A DNA stretch of 64,000 nt from the NCBI RefSeq assembly GCF_001625215.2, contig NC_030387.2:1178001-1242000 (forward strand), written 5' to 3'. This stretch comes from Daucus carota subsp. sativus. Its lineage: Eukaryota; Streptophyta; Magnoliopsida; Apiales; Apiaceae. A program made the translations under genes and the position numbers. The stretch's first letter is position 1. Each line of letters begins with the position of its first letter. Positions 36,165 through 47,726 of the stretch are shown here, piece by piece. The notes beneath the pieces were generated by a model. It was not told where the DNA came from, did no database searches, and worked only from the letters and a program-made list of their open reading frames with translations.

Positions 36165-36330
36165 GTTTGGGTTAACTTAAAGAAGTAATTTCTTACTTAA
36201 ATTAAAAAAAATAAAATAAAAATGAAAAAATGAGAAATAAATAAGTTAATAAAGTTTACTATTCTTAACTTCTCGCGAGTGCTTTTAATTTTTGAAAGAA
36301 CGGGTCAAAAGCTCTTCCCAAACAGGCCCT
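36165..36330. mobile_element. Small MITE-like element
   Basis: Inverted ends of the type ACCGTTTGGG / CCCAAACAGG around an A/T-rich core, a pattern shared with 42180-42466. No target duplication was established. Confidence 0.4.
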
Positions 36331-36625
36331 ATATATTACGAAGAGGAGTTCTATGCTGTGCTGTGGGCAGAGAACCTTATTCTATGACATTGGGTATCAC
36401 AAAACAAAACACACTTAAAAACTATAAAGACATAGAGATAGTTTAATGTATACACATAATTATGATCTGGGGTGCTGAAGGTTTGATCAATTGATCCACA
36501 GAAAGTTTTGACGGTACGTTTCTTGATCTGTGTTTGATTATCTCATTAATCTTGTCTAGTTTGATCTGTGTTTTGCCCCTGTTGTTTTCTTGATTTAGGA
36601 TTACAAGAATTTGATGTTATGCAAG

Positions 36626-39604
36626 ATGGGTCAGCAGCAGAAATCTCTCAAATTAATGGTAGCTATCATCTCCTTAAAATTCATGTTAAGTAGTTTATGA
36701 TTTTTAATTGCCAGGATTATAATACTCTCTCCGTTTCAAATTAGATGTCCACTTTAAAAAAATCACACAATTTAAGAAAAGTGGATGTTCACAAATTAAT
36801 TGCATTAAATGAACAAAATATATGGAGTGGGATTGATCTAGGAAATATAAATAAGAGATATGTGGAGTAGAATTGACTTTGGAAATATACATTTGCATTG
36901 AAAGTTGATGTGGACAAGTAATTCGAAACAAAATTTTTTCTTAAAAGTGGACATGTAAATTGAAACGGAGGGAGTATTTTTTTAAACATGTTTATTCATC
37001 TAACGGCCGGAAAATCATAAATTGCTTAACATGTCCCCAGCAAATGGTTCGAGCATGTGTGTATGAGATGTTGTTATGTTTCTTTGTTGAATGACAGAAA
37101 AACAATGATGTTATTTCGGAACTCCCTGATGACATTGTTTCCCAGTTTATATCATTGTTGTCGTTTAAGGAGGCAGTGAGGACTAGTATTGTGTCGAAAA
37201 GTTGGATGTTGATATGGACTACGCACAAGGACATTGTTTGTGATGTTTCGAATATACTTGAGTCCTTGTCAGAGGAGTCTAGAGATGTGTATTTTCTTGT
37301 GAGGCAGGATCATAGGGATAAGTTTGTGGAGCGGGTTGATCACATTATGCAGCGGCGTTGCAAGGGTCCGAAGATGAATTCTATTGTTATTAGCTTTCCT
37401 CTTTCGAATGAACATGAATCTCATATTACTAATTGGATTAGTAGAGCGGTTATGATGGGAGTTGAGAAAATCAGTCTTGATTTAACGGGAGGTTTTGGTT
37501 TTGTCACTTCAGATGTACCAAGGGCATACTCATTTCCTTTAGCCGTTCTTATTTCTCCTGGAAAAGCATGTTCCGTTAAGCATTTACAGTTGGCATCGTG
37601 TAGTCTTGACTCTCTTTCTATTTCAAATAGTCTTGCTTCTCTTGTCACATTGGAATTGCAAAACGTAAATCTCACTGATCAACAGTTGGATATTATGCTA
37701 TGCAATTGTTCGTTTCTCGAGAAATTGGTTTTGAAGAGTTGCACTGAATTGGTCAATTTTAAGCTAACGAATAGAAGCTCTAGGTTGAGATTCTTGTCAA
37801 TTAAAAGCTGTTGCAGATTGAATTATTTTGAACTTGATGCGGAGAATCTTGAGATATTTGAATACACCGGTCAAATTGATCGTTTTATGTTCAAGCATGT
37901 ACCGAAATTGGCTGAAGTGTATTTTTGTTTTTGTGGATCTAGCCGAGTAGAAAGTGCGATTTATGCACTGTCCCAACTTGCTAATGATATACCTCAACTG
38001 AAGATTCTGAATATGGTTTGGATACGTGTGAATTTGGTAAGTGAAATTGCATGTAAAAAAAATTGTTCTTCAACTTGAGAGATTGTAGTTAAATTGCTCA
38101 GAATAAACTTGAATACATGACCTTCTCATGGTGGGAAGGGAAATGAAGATCAGTTTTTGCTGCTAGGCTTTTAAACTGAATCAATTATTCATTACATACA
38201 TTTTGTATTTGTTGCAGGCATTTCAGTTGCCAGAAGGAGTGCCTACGTTCATCAACATTAAGCATTTGGTACTCACTGTCTTTCCATTCCTTGATGAAGA
38301 CAAGCTCGGGTGGATAACCTTCATATTGAAGGCCGCTCCTTTCTTGAAGAACCTACAATTAAATGTGAGTTAAAACTTAAATGTTAAATATCTCCCATTA
38401 ATAATTACATTGTATAAAAACTAATAACAGCAGGACTATCCCCAATTTCCCGTTAAACTTAAACTCCTAACTGTGTAACTTAAGAGGGGATGCAGCTGAA
38501 GGAGAGAAGTTTACATGGGGCTGGGGCAGGTGGATTCTATTTACTTGTTTTTTTTCTTAATCTTTTCTAGCATGCAAATACATTGATATTCTTCATTTAG
38601 GGTCGAAATTTACAGCCATCTTTTATTGGCTAACGATCATATATATTGAGGTAAATACAGTGAGGTATAAGATAAAGTTGGTATGATTTTACTTAGAGCA
38701 AGTCCAATGCTTAGCTATAATTGGTTGTATAGCTATAATATAGAACTAATTATGCAAAATCATCACTCCAATGCATAGTATACTTTATCCTATAAATAAA
38801 TGCATAAGGATAGCTGGTCCTATATTTGGACTAAAGATAGCTATAGCCTTCCTTGCCACATTGTCCAACCAACTAAAGTTTAGGGAGTTTGGTGAAAAGT
38901 TAGTAAGATTTGAATGTAGTTGGGCCTATTTTAGAACTATGCATTGGAGCACTAGTTGTATTTTTAGACCAAAAACTACTTTTTGGTCCAAAAATATAGG
39001 AATGGCTATAGCCATTTTAACTTTAGCATTAGACTTGCTCTTACACATTGCAATAATTAACAGGAAATTATGAAACTAAAAACTTAATTAGATTAATATC
39101 CTCGCTGCTTCTTATATGTTATGCTAGCCGTAAGCATGATAGTACAAATTGATCTCTCTGTGGTTGGACTTCTTTATCAGATATAAAGAGTTCATACTCA
39201 AGTTAACGATTGTAATATTTTCGTAACTTGTTTTCCTATGGGGTCGGATGATATGGTGTTAATCTAACGTTGCTTCTACTCTCTTTCAGCAATTCATCTC
39301 AAGCTTCACCAGACAGTCAGAGGTGCATGATAGACAGCTACCTGAAGTCACTCATATGAATCTTAGAGAAATAGAGATAAATGGTTATCAGGGTAACTAT
39401 CATGAAAAGGAGCTCTTAAAGTATTTGGTTAATAGTGCAGTTAAGCTTGATCTCCTTGTGATTAGTCCACAAGTGAAGGTATACAAGGGCTTAAACGATT
39501 GGTGTTATGAAGATTTGAATTTGCCTGGCGACAAGTTGAGCTTGGAAAAGATTGAAGAACTCCATTCAATGGTTCCCAAGGCAATCCGTGTAAGGATAAT
39601 ATAA
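36626..39604 (+). CDS. F-box/LRR/FBD protein (4 exons, 477 aa)
   Basis: Exons 36626-36658, 37098-38036, 38218-38364 and 39290-39604, all phase 0 with GT-AG borders, join into one open frame. The tiny first exon encodes MGQQQKSLKLM. The F-box is at about residues 12-55 (DVISELPDDIVSQFISLL). Leucine-rich repeat segments run through exon 2 (LASLVTLELQNVNLTDQQL, CSFLEKLVLKSC). The last exon is FBD-like (LPEVTHMNLREIEINGYQG then LLKYLVNSAVKLDLLVI). Family knowledge: plant F-box/FBD/LRR proteins are SCF adaptors, often in fast-evolving tandem arrays. Target unknown. Introns 1 and 3 each carry a MITE. A decayed tandem copy lies downstream. Confidence 0.88.
36723..36976. mobile_element. Stowaway MITE in intron 1
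   Basis: TA-bounded, with inverted ends CTCTCTCCGTTTCAAATT / AATTGAAACGGAGGGAG. The two halves are largely complementary. Confidence 0.8.
38696..39040. mobile_element. Tourist MITE in intron 3
   Basis: Ends GAGCAAGTCCAATGC / GCATTAGACTTGCTC, bounded by TTA at 38693-38695 and 39041-39043. Same family type as 13340-13709. Confidence 0.82.
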
Positions 39605-42179
39605 ATTTTTAATATGTCTTTATGTATGCGCTTTCAGTGGCAGATATAGACTGTCACCAGCTAGCATATCAGCCATGGTGGCTGGTTAGCCTAGTATATA
39701 AAGAGACCAGTCTTGGTTGTATTAACATTAGCGTTACACAACATTTTTGTAAATTAGGTAAGATATTTTTGTCCCGGCATTCACTTGGTCGTTGTGATTA
39801 CTTTTTCCCTGTGTAAATATTGGATTTGAAAATTAATGCAGAACATCGTGCTTCTCATCTTTATCGTGTTTTACTCTGAAGTACTAAGTTCCGGTATCCA
39901 ATCATGTATAAGATGAAGGTAAAGATTAAAGTTTTACTTCTAGGGTGTGGAGCTTTGGTCATTTTGGAGTCTGGAATGATATAGAAAAGGTACATATATG
40001 TTCTGTGGAGAATGGAGAGCTGGAACATGTGTAACTGTGTATATCATCAGATTATACTGCAAAACAGTTTAAACCACATAAAACTAAAAGGCAGCTGCTC
40101 CAAAAACTTACGCGTGCCAGTAATATTCATCTGACAAAAAAAAAACGAGGTAATTTTCCATTTGACTCGACCAACAAAAAAAAGTGTTTAGGAGGATGTA
40201 ATTTTCCATCCGACTCAACCAACGGGGAAAAAAGCGTTTAGGAGGAGGTAACTTTCCATCCAACGAGAAAAAAAAAGGAGAAAAAACGTTTACGATGAGA
40301 TCTTGTTGCAATGTTATAGCTACCTAACTAAAATATAAGCTTTCCTCAAGCGAGATTTTGCACAAGCTACCTAGTGAATGTAATGACTATTTCATATTTA
40401 AAAAAGCACGGTTCATCTAACCATCTTTGTAATATTCAAAAAAACACATTACAAGTCTGTCAAAAAAAATAAAAATCACAGTACACACACTTGCCAAAAT
40501 AACGCGGGTGTTTTTTTTTTTTTTTTTTTTTGTCACAAGATACTTTCTCGTATAACGAATTGTATCAGAATACAAAAGCTGCTGCTAGGAGTTCCTTTCG
40601 TTCAATAAAGTTTACCATCTAACCCTCGGACATGCAAAGATGACCGGGGACGCTTAGACAATAAAACTTTAATGTTCGATAAGAAAACACCCCTAAGAGG
40701 TCCAACTTTCCTTCTTTCTTCCCTCGAGTATCCTGAAAAATACCAACAAAATAAAAGAACACAATAAGTTCATAAAAATAATCGAATTATCTAAAAACGA
40801 CAAAGGAAAAAGTCAACAAACTCAATATTAGAAAAATATATGAATATAATATAATTTTTAAAGAATCGAAAGTAAAATAAAACTTAAGTAAAACAACACA
40901 TTAAAAAATCTAAACCAAAGAGATAATTAGATCTCTTTGGTTAGATACCTAAACAAAAAATACAAAATAAAATATAATATAAATTTCATCAGAAAATAGC
41001 TAAATGTTATCTCAATCAATATTTAAAATATAAAAAATAAAAAAATTGAAAATTGAAAAACATAGCTAAGATATATCTACTCAAATATAAGACAAAATCT
41101 TGTCAAGAAAATAAAATATGAATCTTATCAGAATATAACTAACTGATATCTCAATAGGTATTTAATATAAAAATAAGAAGAAATGATTTAAAATTGAAAA
41201 ACAAACGTATCACGATTTTAGCTAATTATTATCAACATAATGTAAATTTGGTATACACCAATTAACCAATCAACCATTAATGGCGTAATAATACCTCATT
41301 AAGGCACAACAAAGCCATCCTTTATGGCCCCATGAATAATTAAATTCAGGTACAATAATCAACAATAAAGACTATCAATTAATTTTGTAATGAAGACACA
41401 AAAATTCAAATTATAGCACATAGAAAAAAGTCAAATTTCAAATATAAACGAAGTTAAAAAATGTCAACTTAGCATTCAAAAATGACTAAAATTAAGATCT
41501 CTGATTACTCCTATATCCTAAATTACAAAGCTAAATGTATAATCAATCAATAAACCTAGTAAATTAAATTACATTACTCGCACTAATTAAGTCATCACCT
41601 CCACCACCACCACCGTCCAAGAACCGCAAACAATCACCATGGATAGTACGAAACAATTAAGAATCGAAAAAGAAGAAACAAAACATATAAGATATAACTG
41701 ACCATATAATATAAGATTAATAAAAACATATCCAATCTCCTCAAATTCAAACAATCTATACAAAAATAGATTTAAGCACGCAATTATACCTAATCGGGAA
41801 AAAAATATGAATCACATCACAATAATATATATAATCATATGATCATAATTATGTGGTTTTACGTTATGAAAAGATCACACATGTTTTTCTTTTTCCTTGA
41901 ATCGCATCAGAGTGGCATGATTCTTTGCTTTATAATTTTCGAACAAGAGCCATCCCAGCACCGATTCAAGATGATGGCAATTGGAAGGTGCCAGAAGCCG
42001 TGTCCTCGCTGGCCAACAAACTGATTGATACAGTACACAATCGGTGCCCAGCTCCCGAACTAAGTACTCGACAACCAGATCTTGTGCACAAACAGAAGTT
42101 GCTAATGCTCAAGATTTGAGATCAAGAATAAACGAACCACCGAGAAACCCTTAAAACATAAAAAGAACTAATCTTTAAC
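39605..42179. other. Intergenic region
   Basis: A/T-rich. Contains a minisatellite at about 40139-40290 and a T-run at about 40510-40532. About 41930-42116 translates on the plus strand to a coding-looking peptide (AIPAPIQDDGNWKVPEAV and beyond) that I could not assign; it lacks a start and splice context and may be a captured gene piece. No other gene is supported. Confidence 0.4.
40139..40290. repeat. Minisatellite, about 60-bp unit, nearly three copies
   Basis: The block GGTAATTTTCCATCCGACTC-like plus an A-rich tail and GTTTAGGAGGA recurs three times with small changes. Confidence 0.75.
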
Positions 42180-42466
42180 GCGGGTGTTTGGCAAACTAAG
42201 CTCATGGCTTATTTGGAAGAGAAGTAACTTCAACTTATTTATGAACCGCTTGGCAAGGCAAGAGAAGTGCTTAAAATGAGACTTAAAAACCTTCTAATAA
42301 AAGCTAAGAAACCTAGCTTTTTTTGGGTTTTGAGCTTATTATAACAAAATAAGCCACAGGTATCCAAACACTTTTAATAATTTATAGGTTCAAACCAACT
42401 TTTCACTTATAATTCAATTCTTTATTTTAAGCAATAAGTCACTTATTTTGAGCCTAGCCAAACGGC
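42180..42466. mobile_element. MITE with TTTGGC-type ends
   Basis: Imperfect inverted ends GGGTGTTTGGCAAACTAAGC / GAGCCTAGCCAAACGGC around a core rich in CTTATT/AATAAG. The pattern fits small hAT-type MITEs. No target duplication was confirmed. Confidence 0.5.
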
Positions 42467-42499
42467 TCCGATATAAAAATTCTCAAACAATACACAGAC

Positions 42500-42656
42500 T
42501 GCGTGTGAGAGAGAGAGTGATGATCTTGTATGCCTAAGTCAACCGAAGACTTGACCAGAGTGGGAGAGGGGGAGAGAAGGCTTGGCCAGAGTGGGAGAGG
42601 GAGAGAGAGAGATAGATAGAGAGAGAGGGAGAGAGGGGGGAGAGAGAGAGAGAGAT
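42500..42656. repeat. GA-rich low-complexity tract
   Basis: Dense GAGAG/GGGAGAG repeats, interrupted by a duplicated CTTGRCCAGAGTGGGAGAGG block. Confidence 0.8.
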
Positions 42657-42868
42657 TGTAATCAAAATCTTGAAGCTTTGAAGAGGAGGTACACTTTTCT
42701 AACTCAATGTTGAATCTATGTTTATGTGAATGTGTGTATTCAGTCAACACATATTAATTCAAGTTCTATTATCTAACCCCGCCAAGATTTATGTTTCAGA
42801 TGCTTCTTGTTTACTCATATATTATTATATGCCCCTGTTCTTATCCCTTGAATTAGGATTAAAACAAG

Positions 42869-43425
42869 GGGTTTTATATCAAACAGGCCACCCATTACGT
42901 CAAAATGTCTCACTTGACCCACCCATCTCATCGGGGACTCGTTTAAGCCACTATAAATCAAATATATATCATTTTACCCACATCACTATTCATACCACTT
43001 TACTTAATCAATTATCAAAAATCAATCTTTTGCTTTTTTACTGTAAAACCACTTCGAGTACTTTCACAATTGTCTCTACTATTTATCAAAATAATTTGAG
43101 AATTTTTAAAGCAACATAGCTAGAGTGATCAATTAAATATATATTTATAACTATATATTTTTTTAAATACATAGCTATGTTTTTTTAGAAATTTCCAGAT
43201 TATTTTGATAAATACTAGAGACAATTATGAAAGTACTCGAAGTGGTTTTGTAGTAAAAAAATAAACAGTTGATTTTTGATAAATGATTAAGTAAGGAGAT
43301 ATAAATAGTGATGTGGGTAAAATGATATATATTTGATTTATAGTGGGTTAAACGAGTCTCCGATGAGATGGGTGGGTCAAATGAGATATTTTGACGCAAC
43401 GGGTAGCCAGTTTGATATAAAGCCC
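42869..43425. mobile_element. Long-TIR Mutator-type element (557 bp)
   Basis: Two arms of about 250 bp (42869-43120 and 43170-43425) are inverted repeats that begin GGGTTTTATATCAAAC / GTTTGATATAAAGCCC. A perfect 10-bp direct repeat TTAAAACAAG flanks them (42859-42868, 43426-43435). Long TIRs and a 9-10-bp duplication are typical of Mutator-like MITEs. No transposase. It ends 25 bp before the ATG of the next F-box copy. Confidence 0.85.
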
Positions 43426-43450
43426 TTAAAACAAGTTTATGTTACAGAAG

Positions 43451-45306
43451 ATGAGTCAGCAGCAGAAAGCTCTCAAATTAGTGGTACCAACTTGCCTTAA
43501 ATGAAATTGGTATTTTTTTTTTTCTTTTTTAAAGTATTAGCTTTGATTTTGTATTGTTGAATACAGAAGAAGAATGATGTAATTTCGGAACTTCCCGATG
43601 AAATCATCTCCCAGTTAATATCGTTATTGCCATTCAGAGAGGCAGTGAGGACTAGTATTTTGTCGAAAAGTTGGATATCGAGATGGACTACACACACAGA
43701 CATTGTCTGTGATGCTACGAATATACTTGGGTTCTCGGCTAGTGAATTTGGAGGTCTGGATAATCTTGGATTACAATATCACAGGAATTTATTTGTTGAG
43801 CATGTGGATAGTGTGATGCAGAAGCGTAGCAAAGGACCAAAAATTAATTCAACTGTTATCAACTTTGCTCTATACCAAGAACACGAAACTCACATTACTA
43901 GCTGGATTACTGCTGCTATTATGATGGGGGTTACTTTATGTGGTGTATCACTTTTTTCATCTCGGGGGGTTTTGTCATATGCTCTATGCTCCATCTTCCT
44001 TTAGTTAAGGTTTTGAGGGGGGCTGAATCTTAGACCATGACCCTTTTCATGGGGAAGAGGATGGGCTGATAGGGTGGACGGTTAGTCTTTGCCACTAGGC
44101 TCTATCCCTGATTCCAGGGACAGAGCTAGGATTTGAGTCTAGCGGGGGCAATAAAAAATTCTGTTCACAAAACAACTTTGTTATCACAAGTTGGATTTGA
44201 ACTTGTGCCTTCACTAGGAAGGTCCAGCTCCACAACCATGGGGGCAAAACAACTTTTCTAGTTAACGATGTATGAGATATATGCATATATTATGGAGGTC
44301 AGTGGGGGAAAGTACCTCCACTGCTCCCATGCTGCCTCCGTCCCTGCCTGATTCATGTATACGTATATTTTGCTACTATAACATAGTTTTTTTTTTGTCG
44401 CAGCTGCCAGAAGGAGTTACTTCATTAATCAACATAAAGCATTTGGTACTCACTGTTTTACCATTCCAGGATAAAGACATGCTTAGTTGGCTTACCTATA
44501 TCTTAAAAGCTGCCCCTTTGCTGACCAACCTCCAATTAAATGTGAGTTGAATGTTATATCTCCTAGTAATAACAACATTGTTCTAAAACCAAGTACTGGA
44601 CTATATCAGTTAAAACTTAAAATCACAGCCAAGAAACTTAGGAGGGGAAGTGCTTGGAGAAGAGAAAAGTTTCCGAGTAGGGAATTGCTTTTGTCTTTTG
44701 AATCTTTATTAGCATGCAGTTACATTAACATCCTTAAATTCGAGGTGAAATGAGTGTGATAACTAATTGACTTTTGTGATATGTTATGCTAGAAGGAAGC
44801 ACGATAGTAGAAAGTGATCTGTTTGTGATTAGAAATTCTCGGATATAAAAAGTTCACTACTAACTTAATAGTTGTGAACGTACCATATCTATCTTCTTGT
44901 TATTGTAATACCAGGAAGGCTAATATTCGTCTTCTTACAGGATGATATGATATATTCTAATGTAACCTTGCTTCTACTCGATTTTCAGCAATTCCACTCA
45001 AGGTTAAGCAGAAGATCAGAGCCGGATGATATACTACTACCTGAAGTCACTCATGTGAATCTTACAAAATTAGAGATAAATGGATATCAGGGCGAGGAGC
45101 ATGAGAAAGTGCTCTTAAAGTATTTGGTTGATTCTGCAGTTAAGCTTGATCTCCTCGTGATCAGTCCACGAATGAAGTTGTACAGCGGCTTAAATGATTG
45201 GCGTTATATAAATTCAAATACTTCTGACAACAGAGTGAGCTTGGAACAGCTTCAAGAACTCCATTCAATAGTTCCCAAGGCCGTTCGGGTAAAATACTGC
45301 GATTGA
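43451..45306 (+). pseudogene. F-box/FBD gene, decayed tandem copy lacking the LRR region
   Basis: Exon 1 (43451-43483, MSQQQKALKLV) and the F-box part of exon 2 (from 43567) match the upstream gene closely. About 300 bases into exon 2 the frame breaks up and reaches a stop at 44002-44004. The roughly 500 bp encoding the LRRs are missing, and a hAT MITE sits in the gap. Exon 3 (44404-44541) and exon 4 (44989-45306) remain open and well spliced. Most likely a pseudogene; a short F-box-only protein of about 156 residues is the alternative. Confidence 0.8.
44115..44346. mobile_element. hAT-type MITE in the pseudogene
   Basis: Ends CAGGGACAGAG / CTCCGTCCCTG are flanked by a perfect 8-bp duplication CCTGATTC (44107-44114, 44347-44354). 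Confidence 0.82.
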
Positions 45307-47726
45307 TGCATTTATCTTTGTGCTTGATGTTTTCAGTTACATGTGTAAAGAGTAACCAGCATTTCAGGCATGTTAACCCCCTTTATATACAGAACAATCC
45401 TAGTTATAAGCGGGAAAAAATCGCTGGTAGTAAGTTGTAACATTCGTGTCAGAGTGACTCGGACTGTACAGTGAATACATAGTAGTAGTACATTGCACTT
45501 AAAGAAGGTAGATTAACTGTGAAGATTAGTGCAAAGTAGGTCAAGTCTTCACTAATGAGGACAAATCTCAATGCAAGCACGATAATGGCATGAAAAGACA
45601 GGACTAAGAGTAGTAAAATTAACGATACATAATGTCAATATTTTGCATAAATTCACACAATTACATAATTATACAAGGGTACGGGTCCATGACATTCATG
45701 TGTTAATAATATATATTCAACGGAGAAAAATTGCTGGATAGTTTAACTCTAAATTTTTTATGTATATACCGGGGAGTTACAGTATCATTCAACCAAAAAA
45801 TGCCTTATCTTAGAATTTCAAATGCATGCTGGTATCATTCATATGTTATGCACCGGCCGTGAGTCACGGTATCATTCAACGAAAAATCTATTCTATCTTA
45901 GAATTTCAAATGTGTGCTGGTATCATTCATATGTTCTGCACCGACCCGTCATTGTATAATTACATATACATAGCTAGTGTATGCTTTTGTTTGTTATATA
46001 TAGGGATGCAAGAAGTGTTGAGTTTATAAGTGATGCAAAGTTGCAACTAACCAAAGCAAAGAGCACACATATTCCTTAGGAGTGAAAAAACGTGCTAGTG
46101 CAAGCTTTCTTCATCTATCCAGATGTGGACTTGATAAATCATCTTTCGGCTAATCTAACGATTTTGTAATTATGCATATTTCACGTTCAATTACTTGAAA
46201 CTACGAAGATATGGCTGAAACTAGGAGGAGGCTGATCTAGGCCGAAACTTCAATTTTATCACAAAAAAAAAAAATATTTTTCTCTTTAAATTTCCGTTCA
46301 TGATTTTTTTAAGCATTAGCAATTTTATTCATACGAGCCATTTTAATTTCTGGTTCCGTCACAGAAAGTTAATAATAGTACAATAAATGGATGTTGTACT
46401 TTGATATCACAATTTCAAGTAAATAATGTTTTAAATATCGAATCCAAAAAACATGATCTCATATTTTACTTTATAGCGATATATTGTATAACATTTATAT
46501 ATATTTTTTTAAAACGTTACACGAACACCTTAACACGATATGATTCAGCGTCTTAGAGTGATATTGAGCATCATATTTTCAAAACGTAATATTCAGAATA
46601 TATTAACACTAATTATCCGGGACTTTTTCTCACGGTGAATCTTGTAGACCAACCATAGTGCTGGTGTTTGGTCATCATTTTCCAAATCATTGTCCCCGAC
46701 CCACCAAGAATACACAGCAAAACAAACCTTAACAAAGAGAGCTGACCTGCCCATATAAATCCAATATATATTACAAAATTCCCATAAAAAAAAAATATCC
46801 CCCCATCTCAACTTGCATATCCATGTCACACATCTCTGTGAAGATCTGTACCTGTACTTTATAAGCGTGGAGGAATAAACCACTTGTATTTAAAGCACAC
46901 CCTTCTCAATCACTCCATTAAATTATTCCGACATAAATCCCGAGTGAGCCAGAATCGAACTCAGAACCCGAAATCCCGAAAAGTCTTTGCCACCTTTCTT
47001 CCGCTAAGACCCAAAGGTACTTTCTTCCCACCCCCCTCATCCAAGGGTCTTCCACATGCATTCTTTGTTTCTACTACCTTTTCTCAAAAAACATACCTCA
47101 TGTCTTGACATGGTCCCAGCACCTACTCCTTAATAAACTTCTTCTCATTTTATGCAAAAATCACCCAACTTTCATTTGCACCAAAGTCATAACAAAAGTC
47201 TTTGTTTTCAAACAATTCATTCATTGCAAGGTTAGCTGATGTGCATGTGCCCTTATGCAGCAGGGAAAATGTTTACCAGATCATACACATTTACACATAC
47301 ATAAATTAATCAAGAGCCTAGGGGACAGAACCACACTTAAGATCCAAGAGATTTTATTTTAAAGTATTAAAGAACATTAGTGCTTCTACTTTAATGGGGT
47401 CTGATTAGCTTTGTTATTATTGTCATCTGTCAGTTCTGTCCTTTGCAGTTTGGCCTGATTTGTTCTGGTCTGCTCTCAGTGCTTACATTAATACAAGACT
47501 GCAAGGCTTTCTTCTTCTAGTGAGTTCTTAGTGTCATTACTCTTCTTGTTTTGGATTAATTATGGGTAATTATTAATCAGTATAGTACCATGATTAGTAC
47601 AATCCCAGTTCCTTTATTTCATTAAATTGTGCTTTATTTACATTCTGACATGTGCAATTTAACAGAAAGGTTGAAACTTTGGCAATTCTGAAACAAGGGT
47701 CAGGAGAATTTCAAGAAGAGAGAGCT
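45307..47726. other. Intergenic region and 5' leader of the CHUP1-like gene
   Basis: A two-copy tandem repeat lies at 45778-45955. The last part (about 47450-47726) probably includes the 5' UTR, with a possible splice acceptor TTTAACAG at about 47664. No other gene is supported. Confidence 0.5.
45778..45955. repeat. Two-copy tandem repeat, about 90 bp
   Basis: GGTATCATTCATATGTTMTG and TCTTAGAATTTCAAATG recur at the same spacing in both copies. Confidence 0.75.
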
